64,000 bases of DNA, from contig JBAMDO010000179.1 in NCBI GenBank assembly GCA_037074765.1, positions 55,846 through 119,845 of the forward strand, read 5' to 3'. This DNA is from Mansonella perstans. Its lineage: Eukaryota > Nematoda > Chromadorea > Rhabditida > Onchocercidae. This document shows positions 50,214 through 62,931 of the stretch, piece by piece; position 1 is the first letter of the stretch; every line of letters starts with the position of its first letter. A model generated the notes under the pieces. That model worked only from the letters and a program-made list of their open reading frames with translations, was not told where the DNA came from and did no database searches. Both the position numbers and the translations under genes were made by a program.

Positions 50214-52311
50214 TGAATGATTTTTTGAACTATATTTCGAGAAATGAATGACGATTACTGGTTGTGATATGAAAATAACTGATTGATAATGAATGATAAG
50301 ATGGAATGGCAATGAATGGAATTGTTTGTTAGTGTAATACAATAATTGAAAATATTTTGTCTGACCCATACATACTTCATCTCCAACACTATTATTCCTA
50401 TATTTGTGATCGTAATCCTATCGTGACAAAAAAAAAAAAAAAAAAATTAACGAAAAAAAAGATTCAATCTTAAGTTTTTTTTATTAAAAAATAGCCATTT
50501 TGTTTTGACCACTATTATATCTTCAATTATATCATTGCTTTTTAATTTGATAATTTGACAAATAAATATTTGCAAAGTAAGAAATTAAATAATTTCAAGA
50601 AATAATAAATTATTTTAAATAAGGCAAAGCAAAGAATGATTTATTTGAATAACGATTTTATATTCAATTATTTGTTAGTTTCAATTAATGTATCAATTTA
50701 TTTGATCCAATGATAAGTAATTTCAATTTATTTTAAAACAATTGATCTATTTTTACTTTTTCACCATAAAAATAGAATGGTAAATGAGTAAGCATAAAAA
50801 GTAGAAGTAGTTGACAATGATTCAAATTGTAGGCTGATGATGATGATTCAAATTGTAATTTCAGTAAAAAGTGATGAATCAATTTTTAAAAAATTTTTAC
50901 TCCATTTTGATTCCTACTAATTATAGATGTGAAATTAACAAAATTCCATACAAACTACAAATGTTTCGTCTTATCCTTCTGTATGAAAAATGTACTTTAA
51001 ATTCTGTGAAATATCAAAGTTTGTACTAAATTAAACAATCAAGTCTTCTTTTTTAGCCTTATATTTCAATCAAATTTGTCAACTGCAATCAACAGAGAAA
51101 CCATGTAATTGAAAGCGATAAGTAAAATCATTTTGAATTTTTTTTTTTACAGGTATCATTACCATCCTACAGTAAGTAAATTAAGTAAGTAACTATCAGG
51201 TTAATTAAAAAGAAAAGAATGTCGAAGAAATAATAAAATGAATGACAGATAAATAGGAAATTATATAAAGCAATAGGATAGAGCATTGTAAATAATGCAA
51301 AAAAAAACTATGGTACAAATTAAGACGATTCATTGACTTAAGTACTATATAATCTTCTTTCAAAATAATGATTTATGGTTCCTATCCATTTTTGTGGGTT
51401 AACGGAAAGATTAAGCGGAATAGCTTTGATCGGGATCAAGCACTGTAAACATTGTTTTAATCGGATTAAATTTGTAAAACGAATAAATTGTTAGTTTAAT
51501 ATCCCTGAACAACATTATCATCAACAAACCATTCACAATTTTGATTGATTAACAAAATCTTACTGCAACTGTGGTCCTAGCCAGGCTTATTACTAGATGT
51601 AGCTAGTATAAATAATGCATTAAAGTGGCTCANTTTTTAATAAAGCATTTTCAAATAATTAAGTATTATATTTTTCAGCAAAGCATTGTCATAGCTACAA
51701 TAATTCAAGTTAAAGACATTATTTCTTGTAAGATTATTATGAGACATAGTTGACGTGTACGTAATAATCAATTTTTTTTTTTTTATTTTTTCTATATATT
51801 TTTCAACAAAATTCCCACAATAATTCATTTCATGATAAGATTATTATCAGATGTATTTAACATATACATGCGTATATTATGATTTTTATGAGACATAGTA
51901 TAACAGATACGTATATTATGATGTATTCGTTACAATTGCATTTAAAAAAGAAATTATTTTATTGTATAAACAATTACCGTTGTATGTAGAGAAAAAAAAA
52001 ATTAAATATCGATGGTATACTAATGGTAACTCTACAAGAGGATATTTTATAAAATAAATCAAACAAAAAAAAAAAAAAAGGAATTGAAGTGAAACATGCA
52101 AGCTGATCACCCAATAATAATATATTCATCGTACCGCTCGCACAACACCGCCCTTTTCCTCTTTTCTACCACTTTGGGGCGCAGTTGTATTTGTGTGAAA
52201 GGAAATATAAGCAGATGTTGAATATCAACATATCTTCTACCATTTGATGACGAATGATATAGATTTCAAGTATCCCCACCCCGTTTAACATTTCTATACT
52301 ATTACCCTTTT

Positions 52312-52442
52312 TAATATATATATATATATATTATATAGCATTAAAGATGTATGTATGTATGTGTATGTATGTATGTATGTATGTATGTATGTCTGTATAT
52401 ATATGTTTGTTTGTGTATGCATGTATGCATGTATGTATGCCT
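52312..52442. repeat. TA then TATG microsatellite
   Basis: A short (TA)n run followed by a long ATGT/TATG array with a few CTG and TTTG variants. Confidence 0.93.
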
Positions 52443-53801
52443 ACTTGTCTGTCTACATTACTATAAATGCATGGCGAAATTTGTTTTTTTTTTTTTTTTT
52501 TTTTTTTTGAAATTGTAAGATAAAGAAAAAAGTTGAGGACAATCAATTAGTTTTATTTATTTTCTTTTTAAATTTTAATATATATTCTATGAAGAGAAAG
52601 AAAAAAAACAAGTTTATTTTGAAGAAATTTAATAGGAAAAAAGAAAAATTTTATATATTTTCCTTTTTTTCCTAAAACTTTTTTTTTTAAACAAATATCA
52701 GATAGACTTCCTTGTTACTTGAAAATTGTTAACTAGATGAACTGTTGAAAATTTTTAATGAAATTTTTGTTTAACTGATGAGATTGGTGGACGGATGGAC
52801 GGATGAAATTTGAGTATTGAATTAATGCAAAGGTATATATATTGTTTACTGAAAGTGATGTCGTAAATGTAAGCAGCAATGATGATGATGATGGATGAAT
52901 TGAAGTGAGTACATTTATGATAGCTAAATTAAAGCTTCTTACCTGTTGTGGATAGAACAAGCAAATATTTGAAAATTTTAAGATGACATTTTGCTCCTCG
53001 TTGATTGATTATTGTATAGTGAAATTTGAAAAATTTTTTCAATCATCAAAAATGTATTAAAGAAAAGCACATTGATTTAATTTTTTTTAATTTTAACTTC
53101 AAAATTTTTACAAAATGAAGCATTAAAACGAACTCATGTTCCAATTAAATTTCATTTTTAATTTAAACAATGTAATTTTATAAGCTAAAAAAAAATTTTT
53201 TAATTAAGAATTTATTTTTTAATATATAGTTTGAATTCGAAAATTAAATGGGAAATTTTATTGAAAATTGCATAAAATTTCATTATTTTGCAATTCAGTG
53301 TCCATTTTCTGCTTAATTAAATTCATTATGTTAATTATTGGTAAGTTTGTAATATCGTTGAAAAAAACGTCAAATAATTGCTATAATAAATATAATTTTA
53401 ATGAATAGACTAAATATGGTCTATTCATTATATAGACTAAATATAAATACTTCCAATTAAAAATAAAAGAATTAAATTTGTAATTTTAATATCACTGAAA
53501 GCTTTCAATAAAGTAAAGGTCTTTAAAAATTATTCAAAAATTTGAAATAAATTTAAGAGAGAGAAAGGGGGGAGAACAGAGGTGTGGGCGGGGATAAAAA
53601 ATAGTGTACAAAAATAGTAAAGTATCATAAAATACAGAAAAAAATTTTTTTTTGAAAACAAGTTTTTTTTATACACATTAAAAAATCATACACACATATA
53701 TTACGTATATATATATAGGTCAGGTAAAAGAAAGAGATATTTATCAACGACCTGATCCATTTTTATCAATATATAATAATCCATTAAACTAGTCCTTCTA
53801 T

Positions 53802-53940
53802 AAATGATAATGACAATTAATGATAATGTGATCAGTGTATTTCTATGCAATGTCAGTGACAATGATAATTAATGATATCCTTTTCTATACGATATCAGTG
53901 ATAGTAATCATTAGTGATAATGTGATAAGAGTATATTTTA
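53802..53940. repeat. Degenerate tandem repeat, unit about 45-50 bp
   Basis: Three diverged copies built from TGATAATG..AATTAATGATA followed by a TTTCTATGC/ATACGATATCAG-like tail. Confidence 0.6.
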
Positions 53941-55634
53941 AAAGAAAAAATATTATTAAGAAACATGCATTATGCATTGTCTACGGCGACCAGTAAGATT
54001 TTTACAACATACCTGTCGAAGGATGGCAAATATTTGATGTATACTTTGCAAAATGTAAGACTGATGCAGCAATGTTTACGGACCGTTACATCTATTTACC
54101 GGATCATCTATTTGTTATATCTATTCATATCTTACCGGATTTACCGGATCATAAATAAATGATCACAATCGATTCAGTATGATATCTAAGGAATATTGAG
54201 ATGTAATGGAAAAAGAAATGATATGATTTTCAAAAGAAATATGTGAAAAATTCTTAAGTATTATTTGAATTTATAATTGTATGATTTTGAACAATAAAGA
54301 TTTTAGACGATAAATATAAGTTCAAATTAGAATTTACCCGTAGAACGGTAAAGATGAATGATTTGCACCGATAGAATCAATAACAGTAGGTTATTTGTCA
54401 TGCAACCATAATAACATTACGATCAAATCAATCCATCACTTATAATGTATTTCATTTTCAAAATTCATTGGTATTCATATACTGTAAGTCTTTCAGATCT
54501 TTGCGATGAGTATATATGTGTCTGCATGTATGTATGTATCTGTGGATGTAAGTTGAAAAATATTCGAGCTATAAGAGATGCATGATATAATAGGCATAAT
54601 TTTCTGTTACTATAATTATAATTTTCAATTAAATGAAAAGCTATGAAGAAAAGATTAGAAGAGAAGTAAAAAGAAAATGATCAAAGGGAATTAAAAGAGA
54701 TTGAGAAAATAGCATTGTGAAAATAATACTTGATAGCTATAACTATGATAGTTAATAGTAGTAGCTAATTGTAGTAACAACAATTCAGATGAAGATAAAG
54801 TTATGGTTAGTGATAATGTTATGATAGCTATCATAACAATGACAATAGTGATAACAATAATTATAATTGCAATAAATAAAAATTAATAATAATGACAAAT
54901 AACAATAATGATAATAATGAATTAGTAATTAATAATATAATAGTAATTAATAATATAACAATCAATAACAACATAATAGTTTTAATATAATAATTTGATG
55001 ATATAAAATTAATAATGTAATAATAATTCATAGTATAACAATTGTTAATTTAATCATGATAATAATAATAATAGTGCTAATAAGAGTAACTAACAAATAA
55101 TAATTATTATAGTAACAATAATAATAATAAAGATGATAATGATCAAAACGATGACAATGATTGGATGGATGGACGGATGGACGGGAGATGTTCTATAAGT
55201 GAAACGAGACGAGTCAGTCCCGACACTATCACTGGCCCACAGCAAAGGACAGGCGGAGTTTATGCCTTCATATGCCGTGCCACACCCATCCCACAACCAA
55301 TACAACACTAAATTTTGACAAATAATGAGCGATTGACATTGCTCATCTAAGCACACCCACACAATATAACTACACACATACACAAACATACATACATACA
55401 CATACATAGGTGCAGGATTTGGTGCAGCAATCGTTGTTGCGTGCAAAAATTGCGCCACACTGTGATGGTGGCGACTTAGGTCTTACAGCTTTTTAAAGCA
55501 ATAAAACTGTCATCAACTTCATTAAAAAGATCGCCGACATTAAGAAAATGACAGCAACTCTTTTTTTTCTACATCATAAATTACGTGCAGTAACACATGA
55601 TACGGCTCACGTCATTTTGAACATATGATATAAA

Positions 55635-55664
55635 CATATGACACGTATATATACACGTCATATG
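55635..55664. repeat. 30-bp near-perfect palindrome
   Basis: CATATGAC ... GTCATATG arms around a GTATATATAC palindromic core; only the AC dinucleotides between arm and core break the symmetry. Confidence 0.9.
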
Positions 55665-57620
55665 ATAAGAAAAAAGCCTAGGATAGCCCAAAGATGATGA
55701 TTATATCCTTCATATCTTTTCCTCAAATTTTCCTCTCAATCAATACAATCTATAGTATCGGTGAAAAAGAATTTACCATATATCAGTGAGACTAAACTGT
55801 TGAAATTCAACAGTTGCATGATATATGATACACGATACATGATAGGTTTTATTTTTTTGCTATTACCCTTGTGATTTTTTCAATCTTTCCTCATTTACCA
55901 TTATCATTTCATCGTCTGTTCATTGTTCATTTATTATTTTTTTTGTTAAATTGCTATTTGTCAAATTGTTTGCTTAAATTTCACTTTAATGAAAAATGAA
56001 CGAACGAACAAAAAAGACACACATTGTCTCAAAATCAAAGTATTAATGGAAACTTTTGCCCTACAATTTTATTTCTTTCTATAATCAATTCATAACAATC
56101 TTTCCCTCAAATATACATTCTATCCAGTCATCCATTTCCGGAAGGAAAAAAGGCAATTCAAAAAAAATTTCAATTTTTTCAAATTGTCTTTTTTAAATAG
56201 TTTTTTTTTTAAAAAAATCATTAAAAATTTTCTCACCCTAAACAAATGTTTGTTTTAACTCGATCAATGTGACAATAGTTAGGATGAATTGGTCAGCTAA
56301 CCATAAAATAGCTATTTGAAACTGGTTTTTTTTATCAGAAGCTAAAATTAACAAATGCGATGGAATTGTATTTTACATAATTTTATAACTAAAAGTAATT
56401 TGTCAGAATGAAAGTAACAAATGAATAAAATATATTTGGTAGGACGCGAATAATACTTAATCTATTAACGACCCAGTAAACACAATGGATGACAAAAACA
56501 AACATTAAGTAAATGAGTAATTGCATAGACTAGATGATAATAATGCTATTAAAATAATATACTTGCACTAAACTTCTGAAATTTAAATTTCAAATGTTAA
56601 TTTTAAATTTTGAAAAGGCTACGTTGGATCATTGGTCTTTTTGAACGCTCTACCAGTCGTATCACATTATTGTTATTTGTGCTGATAACTTTATCAGAGA
56701 AGGAGATTTTGAATACATCCAAAAAAGATAATGTCAAGTTTTCGAGAAAAAAAATGAAATGAAAATTCAATGTCTATAAAAATCAACAAAAAGCCATCAA
56801 AATTTGACAACTAATTGATCTATTTGTTCGATTTTCCTGAATTTGATCCCAATTACTCAATTCCAATAGAAGATTAGTTTTCCAGAAGCAACTAATACAA
56901 CAATCATTTGCATTAGATTACGGATAAAGTTCAAATTTCACTAACTTTTAATATCCATTATTTTTTCACAAATGTTAAACATTTGCGACATTTATTTGTT
57001 ACTGCGCTGTATCCATTTTGGTCGTTACATCATGATAAGATTAAAAGATTAGATCAAGTATAGGAACGAAATTATTCATATCCCGCTCTTCCCGCATCTA
57101 CTAATAATGAGATTTTGTGTGTGCACGTATTAATTAATTAGTTAATTAGTATGTCAATAATGAATGTTAGGAATGTATGTCATTTCTATCTGCCGTGGAA
57201 ATTTCTTATTTCTAAAAAGAATTTATCAGTTTAAAATGACAAAAATTAAAATCAAAAAAGAAAACTTTTCGCTTCAGTCTTAAATGCATTTTGAAATGAA
57301 TGATTAAAATTTGGGAAAAGATGAGGTGAAGATGGCGAAGGTGAAAAAAGAAATGAGAAATTTTTGTCTTTTTGCTGTTTGTTAAGAAGAAAATGTATAT
57401 AATTTATTCGCTACGTTTGCTGAAAGAATAATTTAGGTCAATTTAATTTTGTCGCATTTTTACCGTTTTTCTTTTTGTTTGACATTTTTTAAAAAAAAAA
57501 AAAAAAAATTAAATCTATTACTGCTGACAATTAAATAACTATAAAACATTTGTTGAAATTAAAATTATATTTAAGTAAAAGAAAAAAAATGATTTTTTTC
57601 TTAACGTTTTTCCTATACAC

Positions 57621-57621
<1 letters not shown>

Positions 57622-57664
<43 letters not shown>

Positions 57665-57690
57665 AAATTGATTGACTGATTGATTGATCA
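57622..57690. repeat. ATTG tetranucleotide repeat
   Basis: Tandem TGAT/ATTG units, continuing with variants to 57690, followed by repeated GATCAACA(T)GG words to 57722. Confidence 0.95.
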
Positions 57691-60654
57691 ACATGGATCA
57701 ACATCAACACTGATCAACATGGATATTTGACATAAATTTATGAGAAAATATTTCGTATGTATAAATAAAGTATTAATAAAATTGAAATGATTATTTGACA
57801 AATGTTTTAATAATACTACTAATGTTATATACATTGAGAAATCAAAATTAAATTCAACCTATTAATATTAAATGATAAACGAGTATTTCAATTGCAATTT
57901 TTTTCCACAAATGGAAAATTGAATGCAAAATGTTTAGGATATTATCATTACTATGGCATGAATATGCAAACAAAAAAATAAGGAAAAATTTTAAAAATTT
58001 TCATAATATGTTGAAAAAAGGAAGAAGATAATTTTTAGATAATAGTAAAAGGTCAGCCTATATGAAGGTCATTAGGAATATGAAGAAGATAATGAGGTGA
58101 AGATTGAGGACAGGAGGAAGAGAATGAAAAGGAGGAGGAAGAGGATGAAAAGAAGGAGGAAGAGGATGACAAAGAGAAGAGAGAAAAAGATAGGAAATGT
58201 AACCAATGTAAAGCAAATGCATACATTTTATTTGATAATTATTTATTTATTTAAGTCATCGATGAAATTGGACGTCGTATTTTTATACCATTTATGAGGC
58301 TTATTATTGCAATTTAATTTAGCTTTTACCAAATAAAATTTAAAAAATTAAAAGAACAGAAAATAAGGGAGAAAAATTAGTGAAGCTTAAACATGAAAAT
58401 GGATTAAAATTAATCAAATATTATTATTGATTAAAATTTGAGTAAAAACAAAGATTTGTAGTGAAAAATATTAAATTGTAATTTTTTGCATCAATTTTTT
58501 CTAATTTTATAACAACATCAATTAAATTAATTATCTAAATCGATTTATTACTTTCTTGAAATGATATTTTTCTCAGCAAAATTAATTGATTATTTAATTG
58601 CAGCACTTAAGTGGATTATAATCTCAGTTTTTCCATATGAAATGATGTATATCACGAATATTATTGATATCATCCATTTATTATCAATTAATGATAATAA
58701 TTAATAATAATGATGTATGGTAAGTAAAAACAAAAAATTTTTATTGAAATATTTTGATAAATGAAATTATTTACTGTAATTTTACTGTAATTATGCCATA
58801 ATATTTGATGAAATTGAAAGCAAAGATTTGTTTGTTCATTTTTAATGAAATTTTGAAATATTTTAAAGACAGGGAAGAGAGAAATAATTCAATGAAAGTG
58901 CACTATATACCATAGCCTGTTAGAATCTGTTCAAATTTCAAATATAAATAAAAAATTTAAACAATATCATGAATGATACAATAATATTAATATTTCTTCA
59001 GCTGAACAGATATGTATAATAGAGTAGAGTAAATGTTTAATGAATTATTAAAGGAAAAAATAGATGAGATTTGAATGAGCAGATGATTTGCACATGGAAT
59101 AGAATGGTTAATCAATACGATTTTACCCATAAAAACTACCCGAAGCAGAAGGTAAAGCAAAAATTTCATTTTTGCAAATTGATGAATTAATAATGATTAT
59201 GGATCAATTTGCATGTTGCATTTATGGTATTGACATGATTAATGATGGAACAGAAGTTAAATTACAAATCTGAAATAAAATGGGGGAAAAATTATGTAAA
59301 TTTTTTAAAAAATCGTTTATGTAAATTTGTGCGTAAATAATAAAAAAAAAATAAGTGATCAATCTTAAGTAAATTAGCTAATTAGCTAATTCATCATAAT
59401 CTCATTATAAATGACAGTTAAAAGTTTTTGTTGTTACTTGCAGCAAAAAGTCGCAAAAATATGCAAAAAATCGCCGATACATTTACAAACACATATATGA
59501 AATGATTTAATACAATTTGCTCGAATGATTTGCTTGTTTACATTTCAATTTTAATTTCATTAGAAGACATGGATGGATATAAGTAATCAATTCTGTTTAT
59601 TTAAGTGTCATAAAGCTTTAGTGAAAATCGACTAAAACATACTTAATTTGTCAACATTGTCTTTCATTCTTTTCAGGTAAAAATTGAGAAACATTTTTAA
59701 AAAAAAACAAACGACTGATGAAATGACAATTAAGTTTAAAATGACAGTTAAGTTTACCAAATGGTTCTGTATTATGGTAAAGTGCGGGAGCAATTAAATG
59801 AAATGATTTGCCAACAAATTATTCAATCCATTTTTGAAAAATTTCGGAAAAAAAAAATATTCAATATGTTTGTTATTCATGCTTAATTGTAATTTAATAA
59901 TTTGAAATGTTGAAATTTTTTTGACGCATTATATTTGAGCTTATTTTGACCCCTTTTGACCTCCAAGATGGTGAAAATATCGAAATTAGAATTGCTAAAA
60001 ATAAAAGAAAGTTTTTGATATGAGAATATTTGAGAATTATTTCTATCAATTAAAAATGAAAAAGCTTGAAATCACTGTAAACATGGTTGAGAATAAAAAA
60101 AAAAAGAAAAAAGAAAGGACAGGAGAAAGACAATGATGGAGAAATGATAGGCCTTATGAAGTAACCGGTTCTAAGCTTACACTTACATTCGATGTTCTGT
60201 TTTTCATCATCAATTCACAAGTGTCACTCATAAATGACAGTATTTACCTTTCTATGCTTCTTTTCCTTTTATTACTCAACTTTTCAAACTTCATTTCCTT
60301 TATTTTTTTATGTTTAATATAAATTTGACTTGCCTGCATTATTACAACCAGGAAAAAATTTGTCTTCAATTTTTCATTTTGTTTTTTTTTTTTCGTTCAT
60401 TTAATGAATTGCTAAGAAATTAATCTTTTTGTTATTTCTGAATGATAAATTTTATGAGTTTATGCTTTTAAAAATATTTTTATTTATCAATACTCACAAT
60501 TTATAGCTTTAGCTTTGCCTGGAAAGCTCAATTCAATTTATTAGGCATCAATCAGTGCTTCTCTATAATGGCTATTAATGATAATATTGATCGTAATCAT
60601 GCTTGCATAGTGGCAGTAACAATGCTAACAGTTATAGTAACAAATAATAACAGG

Positions 60655-60695
60655 TAATAATAATAATAACATTTATAACAATAGTAATAATAATG

Positions 60696-60740
<45 letters not shown>
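60655..60740. repeat. AAT trinucleotide repeat
   Basis: (AAT)n, uninterrupted over its right half. Confidence 0.93.
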
Positions 60741-60844
60741 GCTGTAGTGAAAGGGATGTAAATAATTATATTGTGAAGAAAGGAAGATAAAATAAATTTA
60801 TTTCATTTCTTTCAGAAAGCTTATGCCAATCATCAACACCTTCA

Positions 60845-60881
60845 TTATCATTATCATCATCATCATCATCATCATCATCAG
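60845..60881. repeat. ATC trinucleotide repeat
   Basis: (ATC)n array of about ten units. Confidence 0.93.
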
Positions 60882-62808
60882 CAAAAAGAGAGAAAGCTTT
60901 AAGCATCTCTTATTCTTTTCCTATCTTTTCAATCCCAAAAAGTATAATACATATTTGGAATAATAGCAAGCTCAAATTGCTTCAAATTGATTGCATATCT
61001 CCCGGGACTCGTTCTTTTTCCCTCTCGTACCTCCCAAAGCAAAACTCATTCATCTATATTCGTATAAGTGCATATATGAAGATGTATTTCGATAAATGTA
61101 ATTTCTATCATCTTTATATCGTTACATTCCTTTTTCTTTCAATCTTTTTCACCTATTTCTCTCTCTCTCTCTCTCTATCTCTTTTCATTTTTATTTCTCA
61201 TTAAAATTAAATATTTCGATATCGATATATATATTTTATATATGTTTACATTACATATACATACATGCCTGTATATATATACAGAACTATATGAACACAT
61301 TGTACACATCCCCACATATATATTACATACACACACATATGCATATACACATATTAAAAGTCCACCGTATCCTTTTCATCAAAAAGAACTCATTTTGTGC
61401 TTTGAAATCTGAAAATTTGACAGAAAAAAAAAAAAAAAAAAATAACTTTCACTATTACTAGAAAAATTTTTCTTTTCTTCTTTTCTCGTTATTCTTATTA
61501 CTTTTTTTAAAAAAAAAAAAAAAAAAAATTGTAAAACAAATACGATAAAAACATTTGATGAAAAAAAGTAAAGACAGAAAAACTGAAAGAAAAAAATTTA
61601 AGCTAAAGAAAAGAGAAGATTGAATAAAATAGTATACAGATATATGTTATTAAATATAGCAAAAGATAAAAAATTTAATAAAAGAGTATACAAATATATA
61701 TGTTATTAATTATAAAAAAAGATAATAAAGAAATAATTTTGTTTTAAATTTTTTCAACATTTCAAATTACTATTATTTAATTAATAAAAATTGACAAGTT
61801 ATTACTTGGAATACATTAATAATCATTTATTTATTAAAAGCATTATATGTACTGCGATAATATTAAGAATATTAGCTGAAATAATTTCTAATTTCAATTT
61901 CAATTTTCTTCCAACTTTTTCTTTTTCTTTTTTATTAAAATTTGCTCATTCAACCTGTCAATAGGATATTAATAACCGTTCAGTGTTATTTATCAAATTT
62001 GTAAGGTCAGTGGGTGTATTCAAATTCTGAATAAACAAAAAGTAACCAAACGGTGACAATGATAAAACTAACCAAAACAATGAAAAACAAAGATAGCTAA
62101 TTGTTTTTGAAATTCACCGCCCAAATAACATTCTCAGTGCATATGCGTTAATTTGAGCCTATCAAAAGATTAATCTTCCATTGAATTCCAGAATGTCAAA
62201 TCGCTATTAATAAAATCGCTAGTCAAGAAATAAAAAATGATAATGGTTTTCTGAGGATCGGAAGGAAAATGTGCCAAGGAAGAGCAGTTTAAAATTCGAC
62301 TTCCTTGATTTATTTAAACATAATCCGCTCGAGATTAATGCATATCCTTAAACGAAAAGTTCAAAATCTTTCAATGAGAAAGAAATGAATGAATGAAATC
62401 GTTGAAATATCATTTAAAAATTTTTTCTCTCTAAAAAAATAAAGAAAAATTTGTTGTTATAAATTTAAGTTTTAAAAAAATAATTAAGCATGTTTTTTTC
62501 ATGTTTTTTTATTTCATTTTTATTAATTTTACAAAAAATTCAATTATTGAACGATTTTTAAGAGAAGACAACAAATGATACTGTAGATTTGGGAAGATTT
62601 ATTGCAAAATGATTCTGTACTTTTACAGCGGAATTTTCGTGCATCAATAATAAATTTAAAAAGTTGACAAATTTTCAAAAAAAAAAAATTTGTTACATCC
62701 ATAAATGAAAGATGAAATGATGAAGCTCATAATTATAGTTTCATCAGGTAATATTTACAAAGTCGAAGGGGGGAATAATTACATGCATTTAAATTTTACG
62801 TAAACATT

Positions 62809-62836
62809 GTAATAACTGTTTGTAAACAGTTATTAC
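62809..62836. repeat. Perfect 13-bp hairpin
   Basis: GTAATAACTGTTT and its exact reverse complement AAACAGTTATTAC separated by 2 nt. Confidence 0.95.
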
Positions 62837-62839
62837 AGT

Positions 62840-62884
62840 GAAAATATGCCAAGATAAAATTTGTTTTTATCTTGGCATATTTTC
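62840..62884. repeat. Perfect 20-bp hairpin
   Basis: Left arm 62840-62859 (GAAAATATGCCAAGATAAAA) and its exact reverse complement 62865-62884 with a 5-nt TTTGT loop. The stretch 62837-62865 recurs identically (29 bp) at 62903-62931. Confidence 0.96.
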
Positions 62885-62902
62885 ATATAACTAGACGATC
62901 AA

Positions 62903-62931
62903 AGTGAAAATATGCCAAGATAAAATTTGTT
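62903..62931. repeat. 29-bp direct copy of the hairpin's left arm
   Basis: Identical to 62837-62865, same orientation, 66 bp downstream, without a right-arm partner. Confidence 0.95.

Noticed and set aside
54334..54360. TACCCGTAGA, resembling the miR-51/miR-100 start
   Set aside because: No complementary arm within about 100 bp; only a weak 5-bp TTACC/GGTAA pairing is present.
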